From: an uncultured Eubacteriales bacterium
GTDB taxonomy: Bacteria; Bacillota_A; Clostridia; Oscillospirales; Acutalibacteraceae
Assembly (NCBI GenBank): GCA_934454005.1
Contig: CAKSGI010000089.1
Coordinates: forward strand, 1-7,224
DNA length: 7,224 nucleotides
Direction of reading: 5' to 3'
A program made the position numbers and the translations under genes. The notes beneath the pieces are model-generated. The model was given only the letters and a program-made list of their open reading frames with translations. It searched no databases and was not told where the DNA came from. Below, in pieces: positions 1 to 6,829 of the stretch (the stretch's first letter is position 1; each line of letters begins with the position of its first letter).

Positions 1-1692
1 TGGTAAAACTTCATTAAAATTCCTTTTTCTATTTGTATAAAAATGTGGATCAATCGAACAGTTTTTAAACGCTGTCAACCACTTATTTATATCAAAGCAG
101 TCATTCCAACCGTCAAATTTACATCCTAATTTATAAGCCTCTTCTAATACATCACAAAGCTTTCTATCACCTCTTGCAAAAACTCCTTCTAAAAAACTAG
201 TATTTGCTTCATGATAATTAAAACTAATTTTTTTACTCTCAATAGAACTTTTTAAGTATTCCTGTTTTTTCATCAGTTCACTTACTGTGTCTTGTGGCTC
301 CCATTGAAATGGTGTAAATGGTTTAGGTACAAATGAGGAAACACTAAGTGTTACTTTCACTGCTTTTCTCTTTTGCCTATTTGGGTTCGAATAAAATGTA
401 TTTACAACCGTTTTCCCCAATTCAGCAATACCTTTAATATCATTTAATGTTTCTGTTGGGAGACCTATCATAAAATATAATTTTACCGAAGACCATCCTC
501 CACTAAACGCTTTGTTACATGTATTTATCAGTTCCGTTTCCGTAACATTTTTATTTATAACATCTCTGAGTCTTTGCGTCCCCGCTTCTGGCGCAAAAGT
601 GAGACCTCCTCTTCTAATACTTTTTAATTTATTTACAAGTTCATCAGAAAAAGCATCCACTCTCATAGATGGTAATGAAACACTAATTTTTCTTTCTTGG
701 GTCCATTCAAACATAGTATCTAATAATTCATTAATTTTAGTATAATCACTTGAACTCAACGATGAAAGAGATATTTCATCATATCCTGTGCTATCACAAA
801 TATTTTTACACTGATTATCAATTGTAGCTACAGATTTTTCTCTTGTAGGTCTATATATATATCCTGCCTGGCAAAATCTACAACCCCTTATACACCCTCT
901 AAAAATTTCTGCAACTGTTCTGTCGTGAACTATCTCTATAAATGGTACAATAAATTTATCAGGGTAATATGATTTATCAAGGTCCATCACTATTCGTTTA
1001 TGTATAGTTTTGGGAACATCTCTATTTGGCACAACGCTTTTAATTGTTCCATTATTATTATAATTTACATCATAGAATTTTGGAACATAGACTCCTTTCA
1101 TATTTGCAGCTTCTCTCAAAAACTCTTCTCTTGTAGAATCCATTTTTTTATGTTTTCTATAAAGCTCTATAACCTCTAAATCTACTTCTTCTCCCTCACC
1201 AATAAAAAATATATCAATAAAATCAGCTAGTGGTTCTGGATTACAGGCACAGGGTCCACCTGCAACAATAATTTGATTAAGACCTGTTCTATCTTTAGAT
1301 TTTAAGGGGATATTAGCTAAATCAAGCATATTAAGAACATTAGTATAGCTAAGCTCATATTGAAGAGTAAATCCTATAAAATCAAAATTCGTTATTGAAT
1401 CTCCACTTTCTAAAGCATAAAGCGGTATATTATTAATTCTTAATTTCTGTTCCATATCTATCCATGGCGCAAAAACTCTTTCACACCATATATAAGGTTT
1501 ACTATTAAATAAACTATAAAGTATTTTTAGTCCTAAGTGCGACATTCCAACTTCATAAATATCAGGAAAACAAAAAGCAAATCTTACGTCGATATCCTTT
1601 ATGTCTTTAACAACGCTATTTATTTCACCACCAACATATCTTCCTGGTTTTTGAACATCTAAAAGAAATTTTTCAACATTCTTGCTAATCAT
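1..1692 (-). CDS. B12-binding-type radical SAM protein, TIGR03960 family (C-terminus cut by window edge)
   Basis: The frame is open for 564 codons from ATG 1692-1690 to the window edge, with no stop (every codon checked). The N-terminal part, about residues 1-200, resembles the cobalamin-binding-like region of this family, with conserved stretches such as FCFPDIYEVGMSHLG, FIGFTLQYELSYTNVLNMLD and GGPCACNPEPLADF (the last at about 145-158). The radical SAM [4Fe-4S] motif CxxxCxxC is C267, C271 and C274 within RGCIRGCRFCQAG, followed by YRPTREKS and the APEAGTQRLR stretch typical of the SAM barrel. The start is supported by a GGGGG tract at 1699-1703, six bases upstream. In related Firmicutes this gene usually precedes a DUF2344 (TIGR03936) partner and often rng, rplU and rpmA, so those may lie beyond position 1. 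The substrate is not established; a link to tRNA or ribosome modification is only inferred from that usual neighbourhood. The family call is strong and the function is open. Confidence 0.9.
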   Translation of the reverse strand, partial: MISKNVEKFLLDVQKPGRYVGGEINSVVKDIKDIDVRFAFCFPDIYEVGMSHLGLKILYSLFNSKPYIWCERVFAPWIDMEQKLRINNIPLYALESGDSITNFDFIGFTLQYELSYTNVLNMLDLANIPLKSKDRTGLNQIIVAGGPCACNPEPLADFIDIFFIGEGEEVDLEVIELYRKHKKMDSTREEFLREAANMKGVYVPKFYDVNYNNNGTIKSVVPNRDVPKTIHKRIVMDLDKSYYPDKFIVPFIEIVHDRTVAEIFRGCIRGCRFCQAGYIYRPTREKSVATIDNQCKNICDSTGYDEISLSSLSSSDYTKINELLDTMFEWTQERKISVSLPSMRVDAFSDELVNKLKSIRRGGLTFAPEAGTQRLRDVINKNVTETELINTCNKAFSGGWSSVKLYFMIGLPTETLNDIKGIAELGKTVVNTFYSNPNRQKRKAVKVTLSVSSFVPKPFTPFQWEPQDTVSELMKKQEYLKSSIESKKISFNYHEANTSFLEGVFARGDRKLCDVLEEAYKLGCKFDGWNDCFDINKWLTAFKNCSIDPHFYTNRKRNFNEVLP

Positions 1693-1796
1693 TTTGTTCC
1701 CCCAAAAATATAATATCAACCGTGCAAAATTATAATTTTTCTATATCCAGTATTTACACTTTCATTTAAAGTATCAACTGTAAACATTAGACTTTA

Positions 1797-2903
1797 CTAT
1801 CTAATATTCAGCATACCATTAGCTGTAAGATCTATTTCCTTTATACCAGAATCCCTGTTTTCTATAATTGCTGTTGCAATCTTATCTTCAACTTCTTTTC
1901 GAATATAATTTCTTATATCTCTAGCTCCACTTTTTCCATTAATGGTTTTTTTGGCGATGTAATTTAATGACTCTTTATCAAATTTAAACAATATTTCTCT
2001 TTCTTTTAATGTATCTACATATTCATTCAACATTAATCCTGCAATATCCCTATAGTTTTCCTCCGTAAGCCTTCTAAATACAATTATTTCATCAATTCTA
2101 CTTAAAAATTCCGGCCTCAAAAACTCCGATAATGACTTCATTGCTTTTTCCTTCGACACATCAAATTCATTTTTGGCAAATCCTAGAGCAGACTCTTTTT
2201 TCTCACTGCCTGCATTAGATGTCATTACTATAACAGTATTCTCAAAATTGACTTCTCTTCCTTGTGCATCTGTTATTTTACCTTCATCTAATATTTGAAG
2301 TAAAATGTTCATAACATCCGGGTGCGCTTTTTCGATTTCATCAAATAACAAAACTGAATATGGCCTTCTTCGAACTTTTTCAGTAATTTGTCCAGCTTCA
2401 TCATATCCGACATATCCAGGTGGCGAACCTATTATTCTAGATACTGAATGCTTTTCCATAAACTCAGACATATCAAGTCTTATCAAAGTTTCAGGAGAAT
2501 CAAAAAGCTCAGTTGACAGTACTTTTACCAGTTCAGTCTTTCCTACACCTGTAGGTCCTACAAATATAAACGATGCTGGTCTTCTTCTAGGACTTATTTG
2601 TACCCTATTTCTTCTAACTGCTGCTGCTACTGCTTTTACAGCCTCATCCTGACCTATAATTTTCTTTCTTATATTATCTTCTATTTTTGACAATTTACCA
2701 AGTTGGCTTTCCTGTATTTTTGACGAAGGTATCCCCGTCCAAACTTCGATAACATGTGCTATATCCTTGTCCTTAACTTTTCCGTCTAATTTATCCTTAG
2801 GAATGCTATCAAATTTTTCTTCTAATTGTGCTAACTCACATCTTATGTCTGCCAGTCTTTTATAATCAACATTTTCTTGTTCTGATGATATCTGTTCTTC
2901 TTC
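1797..2903 (-). CDS. C-terminal half of the Clp ATPase: linker end, AAA+ module 2 and C-terminal D2 domain
   Basis: This open frame continues directly after the in-frame TAG. Numbered on the full-length protein, the WTGIP block is at 448-452, Walker A GPTGVGKT at 509-516, the pore loop GSPPGYVG near 552-559, Walker B SVLLFDE at 576-582, sensor 1 asparagine in MTSNAG (N623), a candidate ClpP-docking tripeptide LGF at 633-635, the arginine finger in SRIDE (R662) and sensor 2 GAR at 719-721. The LGF loop suggests a ClpP partner, as in ClpC, and not a pure ClpB-type disaggregase. There is no ATG or GTG in frame between the TAG and the second module. The first usual alternative start is TTG at 2693-2691, which has no convincing ribosome binding site and lies after the WTGIP block. 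Independent translation of this half therefore looks unlikely without readthrough. The stop is TAG 1799-1797 followed by TAA. Confidence 0.75.
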   Translation of the reverse strand, partial: EEEQISSEQENVDYKRLADIRCELAQLEEKFDSIPKDKLDGKVKDKDIAHVIEVWTGIPSSKIQESQLGKLSKIEDNIRKKIIGQDEAVKAVAAAVRRNRVQISPRRRPASFIFVGPTGVGKTELVKVLSTELFDSPETLIRLDMSEFMEKHSVSRIIGSPPGYVGYDEAGQITEKVRRRPYSVLLFDEIEKAHPDVMNILLQILDEGKITDAQGREVNFENTVIVMTSNAGSEKKESALGFAKNEFDVSKEKAMKSLSEFLRPEFLSRIDEIIVFRRLTEENYRDIAGLMLNEYVDTLKEREILFKFDKESLNYIAKKTINGKSGARDIRNYIRKEVEDKIATAIIENRDSGIKEIDLTANGMLNIR

Positions 2904-4082
2904 CTATTTAAGTCCATCGATTTTATGTTTTAGTTTATCATACTCTTCTAACCTTTTATTCCTTAGCGCACAATAAGCACAAGACTCATCCAAAAGATCT
3001 ATAGCTTTATCTGGTAAAAATCTATCTGTAATATATCGCTCAGACAAATTAACACAGCTTCTAATTAGCTCATTTGATATTTTAACTCTATGATAAGTTT
3101 CATAATATGATCTAATTCCCATCAAAACATCAACAGTATCATTAATAGATGGCTCTATAACAGTAACCGGCTGAAATCTTCTTTCTAACGCTGAATCTTT
3201 CTCAATATATTTTCTATACTCAGTAAATGTTGTCGCACCTATAACCTGTATTTCTCCTCTTGAAAGTGCAGGTTTTAGTATATTCGCAGCATTCATAGAG
3301 CCTTCTGCGTCACCTGTAGAGACAAGATTATGAACCTCATCTATAAACAAAATTACATCTTTAGCGTCTTTAACCTCTTCTATAAGTCCTTTAATTCTAC
3401 TTTCAAACTGGCCTCTAAACTGTGTTCCTGCAACAAGAGATGTTAAATCTAGCAATTGTATCTCTTTATTTTTTAATCTATAAGGAACATCACCCTTAGC
3501 AATTCTAAGTGCCAACCCCTCAGCAATTGCAGTTTTTCCAACGCCAGGTTCACCTATAAGACATGGATTGTTCTTCGTTCTTCTACTTAATATTTGTATA
3601 ACTCTAGCTATTTCTTTATCTCTACCTATAATTTTATCAAGTTTACCTTCCTTAGCCCTTTGAGTAAGATTATAGCAGTAAGTATCCATATGTTTTCTCT
3701 TTTTACGTTTTTCTGGCTTTTTCTTTTCATTTTTTGGCATCTTATTTTTTTTATCATTTAAATCTTCTTCTACGTTATTAGTTTCACTACCACCTTTAAT
3801 AGAATTACCAACTATATTATTAAAAAACGACGGAAATACAGGTGCACCTCCTTTTACAAAATCATCACCATAAATATCATTATCTTCTAAAAATTCATCT
3901 AACTGATCTTGCATTAGTTCAAGATCTTCATCTGTTATCCCCATTTTATTCATCAAATCTGTAACTGGCTTAACTCCCATCTCTTTTGCACACATAATAC
4001 ATAATCCTTGAGTTGAATCATCACTTTTATTTGTAGAAATAAAAACAACCGCAGGCCTTTTTTTGCACTTTGAACAAAGCAT
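2904..4082 (-). CDS. N-terminal half of the Clp ATPase: zinc ribbon, charged linker, AAA+ module 1
   Basis: This is the 392-residue product if the TAG at 2906-2904 terminates translation. Residues 1-31 form a four-cysteine zinc-ribbon-like unit (C3-x2-C6 and C28-x2-C31) resembling the N-terminus of McsA. It stands in place of the usual double Clp_N repeat. An acidic stretch (51-75) and a lysine-rich linker (about 111-131) follow. AAA+ module 1 begins near residue 147 ([11 protein letters not shown]), with Walker A GEPGVGKT at 177-184, a substrate pore-type loop near [12 protein letters not shown] (218-229), Walker B VILFIDE at 243-249, sensor GATT at 282-285, and the arginine pair R301-R302. 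The small subdomain ([13 protein letters not shown]) ends near 366, and the TAG falls in the following coiled-coil linker. On its own this fragment lacks the second ATPase ring and the ClpP-docking loop, so it is unlikely to support ClpP-dependent proteolysis. Confidence 0.85.
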   Translation of the reverse strand: MLCSKCKKRPAVVFISTNKSDDSTQGLCIMCAKEMGVKPVTDLMNKMGITDEDLELMQDQLDEFLEDNDIYGDDFVKGGAPVFPSFFNNIVGNSIKGGSETNNVEEDLNDKKNKMPKNEKKKPEKRKKRKHMDTYCYNLTQRAKEGKLDKIIGRDKEIARVIQILSRRTKNNPCLIGEPGVGKTAIAEGLALRIAKGDVPYRLKNKEIQLLDLTSLVAGTQFRGQFESRIKGLIEEVKDAKDVILFIDEVHNLVSTGDAEGSMNAANILKPALSRGEIQVIGATTFTEYRKYIEKDSALERRFQPVTVIEPSINDTVDVLMGIRSYYETYHRVKISNELIRSCVNLSERYITDRFLPDKAIDLLDESCAYCALRNKRLEEYDKLKHKIDGLK

Positions 4083-4135
4083 AATATTTCTCCTTAAATC
4101 ATTTTAACTATAATATACCAATAATCATCTTATTA

Positions 4136-4735
4136 TTATTTAACTGTATTAATTGTAGATTTTTCTGAACTATCTTGCATAATATCTAAAAACAAAATAA
4201 AATATTTTACTAATGCAAAAAGCATTAATACTACTGTTATGCACATTAACGTTATTGTTAATGATTCTATCTCAATATTCCAAACTGCCTTTAATATTAC
4301 TATAACTGCAACAGATATATAAAAAACTATAGTTGCAGTTTTTCCATACCATTTCGCTGATGGTGGAGTTTTATGATTTTTCAGCAAAATAATTCCAGCC
4401 AAAAGCATTAAAACTTCTTTAACAACCAAGACCAATATAATCGGCATTATAATAGGTACTTTCACACTCAAACAAACAACTACAGATAATAATGTTAACT
4501 TATCAGCAACTGGATCTAACATCATACCAACTTTAGTTATTTGATTAAATCTCCTTGCTATAAATCCATCAAACATATCACTAAAACCTGATATAGCAAT
4601 TAAAACTACTGATATTACATAATTATCTATTAAAAAATAATATATAAATGGAAATATAATTATTATTCTTAACATAGACAATAAGTTTGGGACATTAAAA
4701 ACCTTTTTTATACTATCTGTATTGGTCAAAAACAT
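4136..4735 (-). CDS. pgsA: CDP-diacylglycerol--glycerol-3-phosphate 3-phosphatidyltransferase
   Basis: This is an integral membrane enzyme that makes phosphatidylglycerol phosphate from CDP-diacylglycerol and glycerol 3-phosphate, the first committed step to phosphatidylglycerol and cardiolipin. The full CDP-alcohol phosphotransferase signature is present: D53-x2-D56-G57-x2-A60-R61-x8-G70-x3-D74-x3-D78, with all metal- and substrate-binding aspartates intact. The N-terminal NVPNLLSMLRI stretch is typical of PgsA and favours it over PssA. Hydrophobic segments lie at about 22-50, 80-118, 132-148 and 155-183. Length (199 residues) is normal for the family. The gene ends with three in-frame TAA codons (4138-4130). 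It lies 49 bp after cvpA and 53 bp before the Clp ATPase, suggesting cotranscription. The annotated ATG (4735) almost touches the GGGGAGG site. TTG at 4729, residue 3, has better spacing and may be the true start. A related phosphatidyltransferase with another alcohol acceptor cannot be fully excluded. Confidence 0.9.
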   Translation of the reverse strand: MFLTNTDSIKKVFNVPNLLSMLRIIIIFPFIYYFLIDNYVISVVLIAISGFSDMFDGFIARRFNQITKVGMMLDPVADKLTLLSVVVCLSVKVPIIMPIILVLVVKEVLMLLAGIILLKNHKTPPSAKWYGKTATIVFYISVAVIVILKAVWNIEIESLTITLMCITVVLMLFALVKYFILFLDIMQDSSEKSTINTVK

Positions 4736-4736
4736 T

Positions 4737-4743
4737 CCTCCCC
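4737..4743 (-). promoter_or_regulatory. Ribosome binding site of pgsA, placed unusually close to the ATG
   Basis: On the minus strand the sequence reads GGGGAGGAATG, so the GGAGG core is separated from the ATG (4735) by only one base. The TTG at 4729-4727 (third codon) is 7 bases from the GGAGG core, a normal distance. This site therefore argues for a TTG start two residues into the longest frame. cvpA in the same cluster also starts with TTG. Confidence 0.55.
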
Positions 4744-4784
4744 ACTATTATAAATAATATTTCACATATAAACTATTATCTCAC

Positions 4785-5498
4785 TTACTCAACCATTTCA
4801 TTTGTAACAAATTTATAAAATAAATTCTCTTTATAAAAAGACTTAAATAAAATAGTTGATTCTATACTTTTATCAGAAAATAATTCTGGCTTTTCGTCTA
4901 CAATAGGCAAAAGTACCTTTAACAAAGACACAATTATTGCTAAAATAAATAAACATTTAAGCCCACCTAATAGAGCACCCAATATATGGTCTAATTGCCT
5001 TAATCCTGGTAATCTCACAATCTTAACTAAAAATTTTGTTAAAAATTTAATCGGTATCATTAACACAAAAAACAAAACCGACATTGATATAGTTTTTATA
5101 ACGCTAATAATAACTGGTGCAAAAAGATCAACTATTGCATAAGTGGCATTACCAGTAGTATTTTCAATAGTGCTTTCAACAGAACCAGAATCAACCCCAA
5201 ACATACTTAAAGTTCCTGATAAAAACGATGGCAATTCCCTTAAAACAGCATCCGCCTTAGTATTAATATCCTGGCCTACATATTCATTTAATGTGCTACT
5301 AATATTAGCAACCATAATATTTCTTACATAATTATTATAAATAAGCTCAGATATAATATTAGATAAATATAAAGAAATTATTAAAGCCAAAATTGTTCCA
5401 ACAAGATTCATAAAAGCTCTAACTAAACCTATTTTATAACCTGAAGTTATAAAAAATATAAATAAAACTAAAATTATTATATCAAGTAATATTCCCAA
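4785..5498 (-). CDS. CvpA-family membrane protein
   Basis: This 237-residue protein has the CvpA architecture: hydrophobic segments at about 3-19, 26-50, 127-150 and 172-198, an external or loop region of about 75 residues between segments two and three, and a polar C-terminal tail. The early GYKIGLVRAFMNLVG stretch and the LPGLRQLDHILGALLGGLKC stretch (163-182) match conserved parts of the family. CvpA was named for colicin V production in Escherichia coli, and the family is now mostly linked to envelope function; its biochemical activity is not known. The start is TTG (5498-5496) with GAGGAG at 5507-5512, 8 bases upstream. A sigma-A-like promoter lies about 50 bp upstream, so cvpA probably heads the transcript that continues into pgsA and the Clp ATPase. 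Family assignment is good; no specific role can be read from the sequence. Confidence 0.85.
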   Translation of the reverse strand: MGILLDIIILVLFIFFITSGYKIGLVRAFMNLVGTILALIISLYLSNIISELIYNNYVRNIMVANISSTLNEYVGQDINTKADAVLRELPSFLSGTLSMFGVDSGSVESTIENTTGNATYAIVDLFAPVIISVIKTISMSVLFFVLMIPIKFLTKFLVKIVRLPGLRQLDHILGALLGGLKCLFILAIIVSLLKVLLPIVDEKPELFSDKSIESTILFKSFYKENLFYKFVTNEMVE

Positions 5499-5550
5499 AA
5501 AAATAGCTCCTCAATTAAAACTAAATTATAATGTAATCATTTTCGTTGAT

Positions 5551-5579
5551 ATTATATCATAACATATAAATTATAACAA
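5551..5579 (-). promoter_or_regulatory. Sigma-A-type promoter with extended -10, upstream of cvpA
   Basis: On the minus strand TTGTTA (5579-5574) is followed after exactly 17 bases by TATAAT (5556-5551), and TGA directly before the -10 gives a TGn extended element. It lies in the 116-bp gap between the DUF5711 gene and cvpA, giving a predicted leader of roughly 45 bases before the TTG start. The -10 sits inside an 11-base palindrome, GATATAATATC (5558-5548). The surrounding gap is very AT-rich and holds further TATAAT-like words, so start-site mapping could shift the choice. Confidence 0.65.
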
Positions 5580-5594
5580 GATATCGCAAATTAG

Positions 5595-5604
5595 TTGTTA
5601 ACAA
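5595..5604. repeat. Perfect 10-bp palindrome TTGTTAACAA
   Basis: A perfect inverted repeat lies just downstream of the DUF5711 stop codon and just upstream of the -35 of the cvpA promoter. It is too short and AT-rich to act as an intrinsic terminator and lacks a T tract. It could be an operator-like site for the promoter or a chance event in AT-rich DNA. Confidence 0.3.
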
Positions 5605-5614
5605 ATAATTAATC

Positions 5615-6829
5615 TTATATCAATATTTTATAAACTTCGCTAACTCCAAGCACATATGCTCCACCTGATGAAAAAAGTTCTATCTGCTTTCCATCCTCAC
5701 CAACATCACATTCACCTTTTTTTTCTCCTTTTAAATTATATCTATATACTTTACCAGATTCTAAAACTGCAACATTTTTATATTTTAGTGATACATCCTT
5801 TACCTTTAATTCTGTTTCAATATTTAATTTTTGTTTTCCCGACGTATCAAAAGAAATAACACTACAATTTCTACCATCCTCTGTAGCAGATAAAGATACT
5901 ACTATTCCTTCATCTATACTAGATTCAAAACATCTCAAAACCCTTTTTTCATACGAAAACTCACTCAGAAATCCTTTCTTAGTATTAGCAAATATAATTC
6001 CCTTATCTCCAACTAAAACTATATTGTTGTCTGATAAAAATGATGACGAGAATAACATATTAGAATCATATTCAAGTATATGCCTTGGAGTTTCAGACTT
6101 AAAATCGAATATATAAACAGCTGACTTAATCTTGCCATCTTTGGCCGAAATCCCCGATATTGCAGCATAATCTCCTGACTTATTTATAGAAACATCTGTT
6201 ATATAGTATTCAGAAAAATAATACTTGTATCTTTCTTCATTTTTGGAAGAATATAATGTCATTTCATTAAAATATTCATTAGACTTGTTTACAATGATAT
6301 AATCTCCCTTTTGGGATATATCTGCCGCAATTATATCACTTTCTAAAGTAGACTTAAAAATTGTTGCTCCTCTATTCTCTATTTGAAACCCTTTTCCACC
6401 AACATTATAAATTATAGCATATTTATTTTTCACTTTAATTTTAGGTAATGCATAACTATGTTGCTCATTTGATATCAGTTTTCCTGTTTTATTAAATGAT
6501 GTAAACGATATATCACTTACCATAGATATATTTTTATTTATAATCTTAAAATTTCCATTTTCAACAAATGTACCATCTATATTTACAGGATATCCCTGGC
6601 CCGCCCCAATTCCTAACAAATCCTCTAAAATCCAACTAAAAATATTTCCAGAGTCAATTCTTCCTTTATTAGAAAACGAAAACACAAATATAGTACACAA
6701 AACTAAAATCAACACAGACATTAAAACTTTTTTTTTCTTTTTATTATCTCCTCTTTTTTTATGTTTATCTTTAATTTCTAGATATTTTATACTCTTCCCC
6801 TCGGCATCTTTTTCCTTAACCTTACTCAT
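5615..6829 (-). CDS. DUF5711-type membrane-anchored beta-propeller-like protein
   Basis: This 404-residue protein has a highly charged, lysine-rich cytoplasmic tail (residues 2-34), one transmembrane segment (about 35-52) and a large predicted extracellular domain. That domain is built of repeated short beta-strand units with phrases such as ISQKGDYIIV, INKSGDYAAISG and LSDNNIVLVGDKG, which recall WD40/PQQ-like propeller blades. The GIGAGQGYPVNIDGT stretch (73-87) and the C-terminal YVLGVSEVYKI ending match the DUF5711 family as I recall it from Clostridia. Function is unknown; there are no catalytic motifs. ATG 6829-6827 overlaps the end of truA by 8 bases and has GAGGTG at 6840-6845, 10 bases upstream inside truA, so translation is likely coupled. 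The stop is TAA. Its usual placement beside CvpA-type genes suggests an envelope role, but that is inference. Confidence 0.8.
   Translation of the reverse strand: MSKVKEKDAEGKSIKYLEIKDKHKKRGDNKKKKKVLMSVLILVLCTIFVFSFSNKGRIDSGNIFSWILEDLLGIGAGQGYPVNIDGTFVENGNFKIINKNISMVSDISFTSFNKTGKLISNEQHSYALPKIKVKNKYAIIYNVGGKGFQIENRGATIFKSTLESDIIAADISQKGDYIIVNKSNEYFNEMTLYSSKNEERYKYYFSEYYITDVSINKSGDYAAISGISAKDGKIKSAVYIFDFKSETPRHILEYDSNMLFSSSFLSDNNIVLVGDKGIIFANTKKGFLSEFSYEKRVLRCFESSIDEGIVVSLSATEDGRNCSVISFDTSGKQKLNIETELKVKDVSLKYKNVAVLESGKVYRYNLKGEKKGECDVGEDGKQIELFSSGGAYVLGVSEVYKILI

Larger units (their letters stand above)
1797..4082 (-). pseudogene. clpC: Clp/Hsp100 ATPase (ClpC/ClpB-like) with N-terminal zinc ribbon, interrupted by one in-frame TAG
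   Basis: This is the whole locus read as one gene: 392 codons, an in-frame TAG at 2906-2904 (codon 393), then 368 more codons in the same frame up to TAG 1799-1797, which is followed at once by TAA. There is no frameshift. The sequence right after the TAG keeps family features: a coiled-coil-like linker (about 394-440) and the conserved VWTGIPSSKI block (447-456) that precedes the second AAA+ module in ClpB/ClpC proteins. Both ATPase modules keep their catalytic residues, so the break is a single base-level event (AAG, GAG, CAG or a Tyr codon to TAG) or is read through. The gene is preceded by a clear AAGGAG site at 4090-4095, 7 bases from the ATG. No CtsR-type operator (tandem AGGTCAAA-like) is seen upstream. 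As an intact protein it would be a two-ring unfoldase that could feed ClpP. Whether it is a true pseudogene, an artefact or a readthrough gene cannot be settled here. Confidence 0.75.

Noticed and set aside
512..745. Plus-strand 77-codon open frame
   Set aside because: It lies wholly inside and antisense to the well-supported radical SAM gene, with no family features.
1729..1734. TATAAT on the minus strand upstream of the radical SAM gene
   Set aside because: No acceptable -35 lies 16-18 bases upstream, and such words are frequent in this AT-rich gap.
1744..1784. Possible intrinsic terminator between the Clp ATPase and the radical SAM gene (TTTAC/GTAAA and ACTTT/AAAGT arms)
   Set aside because: The arms are only 5 bp, AT-rich and separated by a bulge, and no T tract follows directly. 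Stability would be poor.
1716..1787. Possible 23-codon minus-strand ORF after the Clp stop codons, in the same frame, ending TGA
   Set aside because: It has no ribosome binding site and no recognisable features, and a run this short is expected by chance.
2305..2652. Plus-strand 115-codon open frame
   Set aside because: It is antisense to the second AAA+ module of the Clp ATPase, and its composition reflects the opposite strand.
2904..2906. Selenocysteine-type recoding or programmed frameshift at the Clp break
   Set aside because: The stop is TAG, not TGA, and the reading frame is unchanged across it, so neither mechanism fits.
4083..4135. Possible promoter or CtsR operator before the Clp ATPase
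   Set aside because: Only AT-rich -10-like words are present, with no matching -35 and no tandem AGGTCAAA-type repeat. Cotranscription from upstream is simpler.
5143..5331. Plus-strand 62-codon open frame
   Set aside because: It is antisense to cvpA, with no ribosome binding site or recognisable domain.
5656..5859. Plus-strand 67-codon His/Leu-rich open frame
   Set aside because: It is antisense to the DUF5711-type gene; the odd composition is a shadow of Lys/Glu/Asp-rich coding on the other strand.
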